A DNA stretch of 64,000 nt from NCBI GenBank assembly GCA_001636815.1, contig AZHD01000006.1, positions 1,775,487-1,839,486 of the forward strand, in the 5' to 3' direction. Made by a program: the position numbers and the translations under genes. Below the pieces are notes generated by a model. The model did not search any database. It was not told where the DNA came from and saw only the letters and a program-made list of their open reading frames with translations. This DNA is from Niveomyces insectorum RCEF 264. Taxonomy: Eukaryota; Ascomycota; Sordariomycetes; Hypocreales; Cordycipitaceae. Positions 1 to 9,283 of the stretch are shown here, piece after piece. Within the stretch, counting starts at the first letter, position 1. Each line of letters opens with the position of its first letter.

Positions 1-1408
1 AGTCCATGTCCTCGGGGATATTGAGCGGACGGGCCACAGCATCGTAAAACCCGTGGCACTCGAGGTCGGCCTCGTCGATGACCCACAGACCCAGTTCGTC
101 AGCCATGTCGAGCAGCTTCGGGTGCGGTGGATAATGCGAGCAGCGCAAGGCGTTGACGTTGAAGCGCTTCATGCTCTCGAGGTCAGCCCGCATAAAGTCG
201 AGCGGCACGGCCCGGCCTTTTGTAGGATGGTGGTCATGGCGGTTGACGCCACGGATACGAATGGGTGTGCCGTTGACGGCAATGCGGCCGTGAAGCAGCT
301 CAACTTTGCGAAAACCAACGGTCTGCTGAACCGTGTACGTTCCGTCGTTGCCTCCAAAATCCGATTGAAGCGTAATTTCGACACGGTACAGATATGGTGT
401 CTCGGCTGTCCACTTCTTGGGATTTGCCACGGGCATAACGATATCGACCGTTGCTGCTGCACCGGTGCCGTCAAACGATCCACGTACAGCCACGGTCTTT
501 TGTTCGATTGTGTTGCCTCCACCCTTGTCTGTCAGCCGTAGTGTAAGTTGTGCTGCCGGTGCCGCTCCTTCTTTTTCCAGCCGTTTTTTTTCACAGAGGA
601 ACACCTGTACAGTCGCATGGAGTACAGCGTCTTCATACCGACTGTCAAGGTCCGTCCGAAGAAACCAATCCTGTATGACACATTCGGCAGGGAACGCGAG
701 AAGATGCACATCCCGAAAAATGCCTGATAGCCACCACTGGTCCTGGTCCTCGATGTACGTGCCGTCCGACCATTGGTAGACTCGCACCACTAGGTGGTGC
801 ACGGCCTCGTCGTCGCCGTCACTGCCCTTGTCGTCAACATGCTTTTGACGCACAACGCCAGAGATGTCAAACTCAGCCGCGTTGCGAGACCCTTGGGCAT
901 ATCCCACAAGCACCCCGTCGACCCACACGTGGTAGGCGCTGTCGACGCCGTCGAAACGGAGCCGCAATGTCGACCTCTCAGTGGCGCGGCGGCCACCCCA
1001 GGCTTTGGGCACAGAGAAAGTTCGGTGGTATGTGCCCGTCGGGTTGGCCACGGGCACGTAGGGCGGTGTGACGGGAATCGGGTACTGGACGTTGGTGTAG
1101 CAAGGCGTGCCCCAGTCGTGGCCCAGGCGGCGGCCTTCGAGCTGCCAGTGGCCGGGAACGGCGATAGGATCCGGCGACCAGCCTTCAGCCTGCTGTCCAA
1201 GGCGCGTGAGCGCTGCGGGATCTGGCGCTTCCGCCGGTGTCTTTGCGTAGTGGAAATTCCATTCGCCGTTGAGACAGAGGGTGCCGTCCTTGGGGAGGTA
1301 GTACGTGCGATGCGGCAAACAGTTGCGGCGGAAGACGGCCTCGTTCTCGTAGTCATTCCGACCGTGTGTTTTTTGTAGGGAAATCCCTTCAAACGGCAGA
1401 GGGACCAT
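1..1408 (-). CDS. GH2 beta-galactosidase (lactase), N-terminal part; runs off the window
   Basis: Hydrolyses terminal beta-D-galactosides such as lactose; the lack of a signal peptide suggests an intracellular enzyme of the E. coli LacZ / Kluyveromyces LAC4 family. The minus-strand frame is open from an ATG at 1408 to the window edge, about 469 residues without an intron. In order I read an N-terminal sugar-binding domain (motifs GEWNFHY and VPGHWQLEG), an immunoglobulin-like domain (DQWWLSGIFRDVHLL), and the start of the TIM barrel (RIRGVNRHDHHP, then FNVNALRCSHYPPHP and LWVIDEADLECHG). The acid/base and nucleophile glutamates should lie beyond base 1, so activity cannot be judged here. It is head-to-head with a sugar transporter 829 bp away, an arrangement known for fungal lactase/lactose-permease pairs. 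Identity is seen in the motifs; lactose as substrate is inferred. Confidence 0.93.
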   Translation of the reverse strand, partial: MVPLPFEGISLQKTHGRNDYENEAVFRRNCLPHRTYYLPKDGTLCLNGEWNFHYAKTPAEAPDPAALTRLGQQAEGWSPDPIAVPGHWQLEGRRLGHDWGTPCYTNVQYPIPVTPPYVPVANPTGTYHRTFSVPKAWGGRRATERSTLRLRFDGVDSAYHVWVDGVLVGYAQGSRNAAEFDISGVVRQKHVDDKGSDGDDEAVHHLVVRVYQWSDGTYIEDQDQWWLSGIFRDVHLLAFPAECVIQDWFLRTDLDSRYEDAVLHATVQVFLCEKKRLEKEGAAPAAQLTLRLTDKGGGNTIEQKTVAVRGSFDGTGAAATVDIVMPVANPKKWTAETPYLYRVEITLQSDFGGNDGTYTVQQTVGFRKVELLHGRIAVNGTPIRIRGVNRHDHHPTKGRAVPLDFMRADLESMKRFNVNALRCSHYPPHPKLLDMADELGLWVIDEADLECHGFYDAVARPLNIPEDMD

Positions 1409-1678
1409 CGCGACGTGTTGTGAAAGAAAAATGATGCGGCGTTTGGGCGAAGCGAGGAGATATCACGAAACCTAAAATCGGGCCTAAAGGGTTCCCAATT
1501 GTGTTTGGGTTTAGTTAGCATCGTAGATGGGCCGGAGAGACGCTCTTCGGAAGCTACCCCGCCATACTAAGTCGCGCCTTTCCCCTGAAACGGTTAGCTG
1601 CCGATGGCTGATCTTGTACTGCAGGGCGTTCCTTTTTTTTCAGTCAGGCGCGATTAGCGGCCGATCTGCAGCGGGGGT

Positions 1679-1697
1679 ACAGGGGGGTCTCCCCTGT
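1679..1697. promoter_or_regulatory. Inverted repeat ACAGGGG/CCCCTGT with 5-bp spacer
   Basis: Perfect 7-bp arms (1679-1685 and 1691-1697) around GGTCT, three bases after a CreA-type GCGGGG. Each arm contains the AGGGG/CCCCT core of fungal C2H2 regulators (stress element). It may bind a dimeric or paired zinc-finger protein; function is not shown. Confidence 0.4.
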
Positions 1698-1812
1698 GTG
1701 GTTTCCTGTTTGGGCTAGTGGTTATCAACTTACAAGCAGCTCGGGCAGCAAATCAGGAAACGACAACCATCGTACTTGCCTGTATGTTTTTTTGTCGACT
1801 GCGGGACGAAAC

Positions 1813-1844
1813 AGGCAATATCACGACTTCGGTTGATATTGCCT
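1813..1844. promoter_or_regulatory. 11-bp perfect inverted repeat with 10-bp spacer
   Basis: The arms AGGCAATATCA (1813-1823) and TGATATTGCCT (1834-1844) are exact reverse complements with centres 21 bp apart, that is two helical turns. This geometry suits a dimeric regulator and it sits inside the divergent lactase/transporter promoter. No known consensus was recognised. Confidence 0.45.
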
Positions 1845-2237
1845 TCTTTTTGTCGTTATTTTTTGCCGGGTTCATTCAAATCAACAACCTTTCACCTGCA
1901 CCTTACATACGGCACACTATGGGCTATTTTCTACAGCCGGCGTCCCGCCTCAGCGGTGGAGATGGCAATGGGCTGTGCGGGGATGGACGACGAAAAAAAA
2001 AGAAAAAAATGAATGCGTGAGACGAGGCGAGAATCTGCTATTATTTATCTTGCCGACAATGATACGTATCTTTTCGAGCTAGATGACGCGTAAAGAAACC
2101 TACTTCCTGGTACGTATCTAGTTCCATATTGACCACCCCTCTGGTAGGGTGTTGACCAGGCTTCGACGCAGCCAAAATTCACAGACCTTTTGCCGCACTC
2201 TTGACATCCTTCTCGGCATCGTCGTAGAACGGCGACG

Positions 2238-3998
2238 ATGGCGACGGCAACGGCGACGATACTAATGGAGATCAAAAACGACGCCAAAACGACCACGAAA
2301 GCCGTCGCAACGACCGACCTGGCCGTGCAGCTAGCCCACGATGCGGACACCGAGGCGTACTCGCCCTGGACACTGCACATGTTTCGGTTGTATCTTGTGC
2401 TGGCCTGCGCGTATCTTTGCGGCTGTCTCAACGGCTACGATGGCAGTCTTATGGGCGGCTTGAACGGCATGAACTCGTACCTAGGCTATTTCCATATGTA
2501 AGTTTTTTTTTTTTTTCATTTTTGACCACGTTTCTGCGTTTGCAGCATCGTGCGTGTAAACGTCCTCACAACCGTCTTACCGTTTGCTAACACACAATCT
2601 AGGAAAGTCGCCGATTCGAGCACGGGTATCGTCTTTGCCATGTACAACATCGGCTCCGTGGCCGCCGTGTTCTTCACGGGCCCCGTCAACGACATCTTTG
2701 GTCGGCGCTGGGGCATGTTCACCGGCGCGCTGCTGGTCATCATCGGCACATGTGTCCAGGCGCCGTCGACGACGCACGGCCAGTTTTTGGCCGGCCGCTT
2801 CATTCTCGGCTTCGGCGTCAGCTTCTGCAGCGTCTCCGCTCCCTGCTATGTGAGCGAGATGGCGCATCCGCGCTGGCGTGGGACCTTGACGGGGCTGTAC
2901 AACTGCACGTGGTACATTGGCGCCATCGTCGCGAGCTGGGTCGTCTACGGCTGCGCCTTCATCGCGTCGCCCAGCAACAGCGGCTGGCGCCTGCCCGTCT
3001 GGCTGCAAATGGTCTCGTCCGGCATCGTCGTTGTGTTCGTCTTTTTCCTGCCGGAGTCGCCGCGCTGGCTCATGGCCCGAGACCGCCACGACGACGCCGT
3101 CCGCGTGCTGCAAACGTACCACGGCGAGGGCCGCGCCGACCACCCCATGGTGCAGCTGCAGATGCGCGAGATGGGCAGCCAGATCGCCGCCGAGACGGCC
3201 GGGAAGGCGGCGCCACGCACGGGCGCGGTCTGGTACGACTACCGGGAGCTGTGCAACACGCATGCAGCGCGCCGGCGTCTCGTCTGCGTGCTCGGCATGG
3301 CGTGCTTTGGCCAAATCTCCGGCAACAGCCTGTCGTCGTACTACTTTGTCGCCATGATGCACGCCGCCGGCATCACTGCGGAGCACAAGGTGCTCGCCCT
3401 CAACGCGCTGAACACGGTGCTGTCGTTCCTAGGCGCCGTCTTGGGGGCGCGCCTCACGGACGTGGTCGGCCGGCGGCCGCTGCTGCTGGGCAGCATCGTC
3501 TTCTGCTCGTGCTGTTTCGCCGCCCTGACGGGCACGTCTAAGGCGGCGCTGGACGCGCCTACGAGCCAGGCCGCCGCCGCCGCGGCCAACGGGACGGTCG
3601 CCCTGATTTTTCTGTTTGGCATCGTCTTTTCGCTGGGCTGGACGCCGCTGCAGTCCATGTACATCGCCGAGACGCTGCCGACGCAGACGCGCGCCAAGGG
3701 CACCGCCGTGGGCAATTTCGCGTCGGCGGCGGCGTCGACGGTGCTGCAGTACAGCTCGGGCCCGGCGTTTGCGGGCATCGGCTACTACTTCTACCTCGTG
3801 TTCGTGTTTTGGGACCTGGTGGAGGCGGGCGTGATCTACTTGTACTTCCCGGAGACCAAGGACCGCACGCTGGAGGAGCTGGCCGAGGTGTTCGCGGCGC
3901 CCAATCCGGTCAAGAAGAGTCTCGAGAAGCGCAGCGCCACGACAGTCCTGAATGCGCTGCACGTCACCATGCCCGACAAGAAAAATGTGGACGTGTGA
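2238..3998 (+). CDS. MFS sugar transporter, lactose-permease-like
   Basis: Twelve-helix sugar:H+ symporter of the plasma membrane. Two exons, 2238-2497 and 2603-3998, are joined through a 105-bp intron (donor GTAAGT, branch GCTAAC, acceptor TAG), giving 551 residues. Exon 1 supplies the cytosolic tail and helix 1 with GYDGSLMGGLNGMNSYLGYF, a pattern close to lactose-permease-like members. Exon 2 carries the sugar-transporter signatures FGRRWG, LPESPRWL and, at the C-terminal end, PETKDRTLEEL. Helices and the central loop (about residues 235-290) are of usual size. It faces the GH2 beta-galactosidase across a shared promoter, which favours lactose or another beta-galactoside as substrate. Family assignment is firm; substrate is inferred from context and the helix 1 motif. 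Confidence 0.9.
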
Positions 3999-4619
3999 TA
4001 GCGGCTGGGAGAGGGGGAAGAAAACCGGATGTGGAGCCCGCAGGAGTTATTGACCGGCGGCGTTTCGTTTTTCCCCTCGACACGGCACATCTGCTCTCTC
4101 ACTCCCGACACTAACGCAAACGTCTGCGTCTCGACAGTGCTCGTGCCGCTTCTCAGAGGGGTTAGTTTGGTTGTGCTTCTGGTTCTCTTGACGGTACGGA
4201 GTGCCGGTTGTGTGTTGCGCCTAGTTTCTCTGTTTTGCGTGGAGCTGCATCCCCCCTTCTTCACTGCATTCATTGATAGTCCAATTGAGCCAGCCTGCTC
4301 TGAAAGTCACTGGTGCATGTCAGCCTCCCGTCTGACACCATTTTCTGTTCAAGAGTAACCGTGGTTCACCCATCGTTTTGGGATCTGTATTTGCGGGGGC
4401 GAAACCGGCCGCGGCCGATATAAAAGCTCGATGAATCCCCGCTTCACGTGTAAACGCACCAAAACTTGGTGGCGATTTTTCCTCATACAAAACGTTCACG
4501 TCGATTTTTCCGTATCCGTAGACAGAAGCTGGAAAAAAGAAAGGAAGAACCAAAAGGGAAAAAAGAAGAAAAAATTACAGAATACATATCTATACATTTT
4601 CTCCTTCCACCACCCCACA
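3999..4619. other. Intergenic: transporter 3' end and methionine-synthase-like promoter
   Basis: No coding sequence. A TATAAAAG box lies at 4419-4426, about 195 bp before the next start codon. The last 100 bp form an A-rich leader (4530-4580). Confidence 0.5.
4419..4426 (+). promoter_or_regulatory. TATA box of the methionine-synthase-like gene
   Basis: TATAAAAG on the plus strand, about 195 bp upstream of the ATG at 4620, just after a GC-rich stretch (CGGCCGCGGCC). It is the only good TATA match in this spacer. Confidence 0.45.
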
Positions 4620-5897
4620 ATGGCCCCTCCCTTCCGCTCCGAGCACATGGGCTCCCTCCTCCGGCCCGCGAACCTGCTGGCGGCCCGCGAGGCCGTCCGC
4701 CAGGGCGAGACGCCCGAGGCCGCCAACCTGCCGGCGATCGAGAAGCAGGCCGTCGCCGACGTCGTCAAGTTCCAGCGCGACCTGGGGTTTCGTGCCGTGG
4801 GCTCCGGCGAGTTTGTGCGCACGCGCTTCTGGGGCCTCATGTGGGACGAGTTCGACGGCACCACGCGCCTGCAGGACGCGGAAGCGAGCCTGTTCCGCCT
4901 GTACCACCCGGACGTGGTCTCGCTCATCGAGCCCGGCCGCCAGGTCATGCCGGGCGACAGCGTCATCGCCGGCGGCAAGCTGCGCCACAACCCGGCCAAG
5001 AGCGTGTCCAACCTGCACGAGCTGCGGCTCGTGCAGCAGGCGCTGCCCAAGGAGCAGTGGGCCGACATCAAGCTGACCATGATCACGCCGGCGTGGTTCC
5101 ACATGCGCTACAAGCAGGGCAAGGCCTACACGCCCGAGGCGTACGCCAACGACGCCGAGTACTTTGCCGACGTGGCCAAGGTGTACCAGGCCGAGCTGGC
5201 GCAGCTGTACGACGCAGGGCTGCGCAACGTGCAGTTTGACGACCCGGGGTTGGCCTGTGAGTTTGTTTTTTTTTTGAGTTTGCCATTTTTTTTGATGTGT
5301 CTCTTCTCCGCTAACAGGACAGACTTCTGCTCGGAAAAGTTCCGCGCCGGCTGGGCGGCGGACAAAGACAACATCGGCACCGTCGACGACCTGCTCGACG
5401 CGTACATCCAGTTGTACAACGACTGCCTCGCCAAGGCGCCCGCAGACCTGCACACGGGCGTGCACCTCTGCCGCGGCAACTTCATCGGCGGCCGCCACTT
5501 TGCCGAGGGGGCCTACGACGTCATCGCGCAGACGCTGTTTGAGCGGCTCAACGTCAACACGTTCTACCTCGAGTACGACACGGCGCGCGCCGGCGGGTTC
5601 GCGCCCCTGCGGTACCTGCCGGCGGGCAAGCACGTCGTCGTCGGCGCCATCAGCACCAAGGTGCGCGAGCTCGAAGACAAGGCCGCGGTCAAGCAACGGC
5701 TGCAGGCGGCGGCCGAGCAGATCGCGGCGGGCCGCGGCCAGGGTCAGACGGCGGCAGACGCGCTGCAGAGCCTGTCTCTGAGCCCGCAGTGCGGCTTCAG
5801 CACGCACGAGAGCGGGTATCCGCTGAGCGAGGAGGACGAGCGGCGCAAGCTGGCGCTGGTGCGGGAGGTGGCAAACGAGGTTTGGGGCGAGCCGTAA
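4620..5897 (+). CDS. Cobalamin-independent methionine synthase family protein (MetE C-terminal-domain type)
   Basis: A stand-alone single-barrel relative of MetE that would transfer a methyl group to a thiol through a zinc site; the actual substrate is unknown. Exons 4620-5256 and 5323-5897 are joined by a 66-bp intron (GTGAGT, with CTAACAG and then a second AG used), giving 403 residues. The acceptor at 5322 was chosen because it restores the family motif LAYFC. The zinc ligands of the family are all present: His260-x-Cys262 (GVHLC), Glu296 (FYLEYD) and Cys369 (LSPQCGF). At about 400 residues it is half the size of true MetE and lacks the N-terminal barrel, as in the fungal and bacterial YxjG/YxjH-like group. 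A TATA box precedes it. Confidence 0.88.
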   Translation: MAPPFRSEHMGSLLRPANLLAAREAVRQGETPEAANLPAIEKQAVADVVKFQRDLGFRAVGSGEFVRTRFWGLMWDEFDGTTRLQDAEASLFRLYHPDVVSLIEPGRQVMPGDSVIAGGKLRHNPAKSVSNLHELRLVQQALPKEQWADIKLTMITPAWFHMRYKQGKAYTPEAYANDAEYFADVAKVYQAELAQLYDAGLRNVQFDDPGLACEFVFFLSLPFFLMCLFSANRTDFCSEKFRAGWAADKDNIGTVDDLLDAYIQLYNDCLAKAPADLHTGVHLCRGNFIGGRHFAEGAYDVIAQTLFERLNVNTFYLEYDTARAGGFAPLRYLPAGKHVVVGAISTKVRELEDKAAVKQRLQAAAEQIAAGRGQGQTAADALQSLSLSPQCGFSTHESGYPLSEEDERRKLALVREVANEVWGEP

Positions 5898-7886
5898 GGA
5901 GGTTTTTTTGCCTCGTGCTTCTTTTCTCTTTTTCTCGTTTTTTTTTTTTTCTTGTTGGTTCCGGTTGTCTGTTGTGACCAGCTTGTGGGCATTTTCAACA
6001 ACATTGCTGGGTTGTATTTCTCCGTTCGGCTTGAAATTCGGTGGTGCAGTTACGGTGATGCTTTGCATGCATGAAAAAAAAAGAAACGGGGCGCTTGATC
6101 GGAATCAACTTCCAAAACGGATGAGGCGTGTTGGGCTGAAACGGACTGAGAGCAGAAAAGTGAAGAAAGAATATCAACGGTTCATGGAAGGTGGCCGCTA
6201 GTTGTGTTCATGTAACGCGCGTTGCACTATGAGGCGAACTCTCATCGTAACCACAGGACTGCCATTATTTGAAGCGAACATCCGTTGTGTGGTTTGTTTT
6301 ATACCGACGTTCGAATCGAAGAATCGCTTGTATTTTATACGGCGATATATCTTCGCTTTCTTGGTGCAGGTAGCAGTCCAAGGCAGGCTACATATCTCCC
6401 TATGACGTATCAATAAATACGAACCGACAGGAAGATAATTATCAACCCATCCTTGTCTCACAATACAATAAGCAGCTTTCTTTCATTATCATTCGATATT
6501 GTTGAGAACACGACCGAGCCTGGCCACCATGAGCACAGCAAAGATTATCGTGAGGTCAGAGTGACGGCCGTTTTGAAAAGTCCTTTACAACGGTAACTCC
6601 ATGATATAGACACGTAAATAATTAGCCTTTTCTGGTTTGATATCTGAGACTTGCCTTAGAAAAGCATCACGGATGCCAGCAATTTTCAACGATAAAAGGA
6701 TACCTTCCATTATACCCATATTATCAAACAGGGAATCTACAAACAACAACCGTCTTATTTTCTATCATAAACAAGCCTCTAGTAGATGCAAACAAACAAA
6801 CAATTCTTATCTCAGTCAGTCATGTCTTCCCCTCGACTTGCGGTGTTTCCACTCATCAATCAGCCGTTAACAATACCGTTCCTTCATCCACCGAGATAGC
6901 CCTTCAGAAACGCGACTTTAGTGCGACATCAGCCGCCCAGTTTATTATCAAGCCCATAACCACGCACACACACTATCCCTCACAGACGTCTCCTTCTTCT
7001 GCATGGCCTCGGCTCTAGCAGCGGGCGCCCCGGCGATGAACCGCTCGAGACAGCCGCGTTAGGCGGATCTGCGGATCTTTTACCATTACCTTGTTCTACC
7101 AGTCTCAACTCCGCCAGTTGTATGTAGTCCTGATCACTAATTTTAATATAAGTCTAGCTCTTATACTCTAAAGCAGTGCGGTTCTCAGACGCGCTTTTCG
7201 TTTTATTTTGAACTGAAGCTCAAGCAAAACCGCCGCTAGACGAAGTTTCGTGATGTGACTTCCCACCAGTTGCCAAGTGACAACCCCTTACTACAACCAT
7301 CCAATTCATCAATTCAAAAATGCAACACTTAATAAAATAGGAATAAACGCAGATAGCACTTTTGGATTATGTGGGCTAAAATCGAGCTTGAAATGGGTGA
7401 TAATGAAGTTTCTAGCATATTGTCCAATACGTCATTTTTATACAAATTATTTCAATTCGTCAATCTCTACTTCGACGAAACACAAGTCTTGCGATGGTGA
7501 ACTTCAGAAAAAGAAAAGAAAAAAATAAGGCATTGTACGATCGTTGCGCATCGAAACTCCTCGGCTCCGATCGCGCGGCCCTACCAAATCCGAAGGAGCA
7601 ATCATAATTCTGGCGCTGGTTCGCCGACACGCGGGCAATTTACAGCGGAAGAAACCCAGGCGGGAACCCGGCGATGCCCCCAATTTGCGCGCCAAGAGCA
7701 AGCCAAAATGCCCCGTCTGCCGTTTCCCGCTTTTCTGTCCGCCGTTGGCCGGTTCGCCTGCGACACCTCGCCACACATAAAAGGGCGCGCTTCACGAAGC
7801 ATAGTGCGCTCTCTCGCGATACAAAAGTCGGCGGAGTCGGCTCTGACGTCCTCTGCTCCTTTGTATTTCTTCTTTCTTCTCTGACC
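5898..7886. other. Intergenic spacer of about 2 kb
   Basis: I find no convincing gene. Base composition falls towards A/T between about 6250 and 7500, with only short unrelated open frames. The last 150 bp (7740-7886) look like a promoter: a CATAAAAG element at 7776-7783 about 105 bp before the next ATG, then a C/T-rich leader. Confidence 0.5.
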
Positions 7887-8981
7887 ATGACGGCCCTCCG
7901 TCTCAGTCGCAAGGCTCTTACGTTACCCTTGCGATCCCTTGGCCCCGCCGCCCATACAACGACACCTCCCTTGTCTCTCTTTGCGCGCACGCTTCTCCTC
8001 AACAATCCCAACAAGAACAACACGCCTGTTCGCACGATGGCTTCCGCCGCTTCCAAAGACTGGTCTGCCGACCAGTACCTCAAGTTCCACGACGAGCGCA
8101 CCCGTGCCGTGCATGATCTCGTCGCGCGCGTGCCCCTGCCCGGCGGCCGGTTCCCTTCTTCCGGGCCTGCGGCTGCGGCTGCGGCGGCTACAGAGTCCGC
8201 GCGCCCCCTGCGCATCGTCGACCTCGGCTGCGGGCCCGGCAACTCCACCGCCGTTCTCGCTCAGCGGTTCCCCGGCGCCAGCCTCGCCGGCGTCGACAGC
8301 TCCCCCAACATGCTGGCCGCCGCGCGCGTTGCGCTGCCGGGCGTGTCCTTTGAGCAGGCCGACCTGCGCACCTACGACCCGGCGGCAGCCACCACCAACC
8401 CAGACACAAACGACGGCGGCACGACGGCGGTGGCGGCGCCACCGGGCAGCAGCCCCGACCTCCTCTTTGCCAACGCCGTGCTGCAGTGGCTGCCCCTCGC
8501 CGACCGCCTGCCGACCGTCCTGCGCCTGCTGGGCACCCTGCGGCCCGGCGGCGTCGTCGCGTACCAGGTGCCGGACAACCTGAAGGAGCCGGCCCAAACG
8601 ATTCTGCACGCGGTGGCCACCGGCGCGGCGCCCGGCACGGCGGACGGGCGGTGGGTGCCGTACCTGGAAAAGGTGCACGCGCGGGACGGCATCGAGACGC
8701 CCGAGGCCATCTACGACGCGCTGGTGCCGTACGCGGCGAGCGTGGACCTGTGGCACACGGTGTACTACCACGTGCTGGCAGGAGGCGTGGGCGACATCGT
8801 GGAGTGGCTCAAGGGGACCGGTCTGCAGCCGTACCTGCACGCGCTGCCCGACGACGAGGCGATCCGCCGCGAGTTCCTGGCTGCCTTTGAGACGCACCTG
8901 GCAGAAGTGTACCGGCCGCAGGTGGACGGCTCGGTTATCATCCACTACCCGCGGTTATTTGTGGTGGCCGTGAAGAAATAA
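7887..8981 (+). CDS. SAM-dependent methyltransferase, trans-aconitate 2-methyltransferase-like
   Basis: Single exon of 364 residues. The SAM-binding core starts about residue 110 with IVDLGCGPGNST, followed by the acidic loop after FPGASLAGVDSSPNML, FEQADLRTYDP, and FANAVLQWLPLADRLPTVL with RPGGVVAYQVPDN, the layout of the Tam family that esterifies trans-aconitate. The first ATG (7887) gives about 50 residues rich in Arg, Leu, Ser and Thr without acidic residues, typical of a mitochondrial presequence. A second in-frame ATG at 8037 (MASAASKDW) starts exactly where the bacterial-type enzyme would start. I used the first ATG; both may be used. A Pro/Ala-rich insert follows residue 150. Aconitate as substrate is inferred from family resemblance. 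Confidence 0.85.
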   Translation: MTALRLSRKALTLPLRSLGPAAHTTTPPLSLFARTLLLNNPNKNNTPVRTMASAASKDWSADQYLKFHDERTRAVHDLVARVPLPGGRFPSSGPAAAAAAATESARPLRIVDLGCGPGNSTAVLAQRFPGASLAGVDSSPNMLAAARVALPGVSFEQADLRTYDPAAATTNPDTNDGGTTAVAAPPGSSPDLLFANAVLQWLPLADRLPTVLRLLGTLRPGGVVAYQVPDNLKEPAQTILHAVATGAAPGTADGRWVPYLEKVHARDGIETPEAIYDALVPYAASVDLWHTVYYHVLAGGVGDIVEWLKGTGLQPYLHALPDDEAIRREFLAAFETHLAEVYRPQVDGSVIIHYPRLFVVAVKK

Positions 8982-9283
8982 AAAATAAAAAATCGACATG
9001 AGAAAAAAAAACCATAATTGGCTGGCAAAGCGTTCGTATGCACAAAGATTTTTTGTGGTATTTTGCTTCTCCTTCCTAGATACTGCTATAATTCGCCAAT
9101 ACGCCACTGATAATCCGAACGTGTGAACACCCCATCCTGAAAAAAAAAAAGAAAAGAAAACAGAAAGTCCCGTGAAAGCAGGAAAAAAAATAGCAGATAC
9201 ATAAAAAAAGGCAAACGTAGAAAGCACAACCGCGTAAACGCAGAAACACCACACCACTGGGTGCGCGTATGATCAGGCCCGCC
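8982..9283. other. Convergent 3' spacer
   Basis: A-rich spacer between the 3' ends of the methyltransferase and RPD3, with several A runs on the plus strand. No gene seen. Confidence 0.5.

Larger units (their letters stand above)
1409..2237. promoter_or_regulatory. Divergent promoter between beta-galactosidase and sugar transporter
   Basis: This 829-bp spacer separates the two start codons and has no credible gene. It holds two GCGGGG matches to the CreA carbon-repressor consensus SYGGRG (1557-1562 on minus, 1671-1676 on plus) and two inverted repeats listed separately. I looked for a Gal4/Lac9-type CGG-N11-CCG site and found none. The transporter-proximal part (1760-2010) is A/T-rich. Shared control of the two genes is inferred from layout. 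Confidence 0.6.

Noticed and set aside
4590..6068. 492-codon minus-strand frame
   Set aside because: Antisense of the methionine-synthase-like gene, crossing its intron; sequence is rich in Arg, Val and Ala without motifs.
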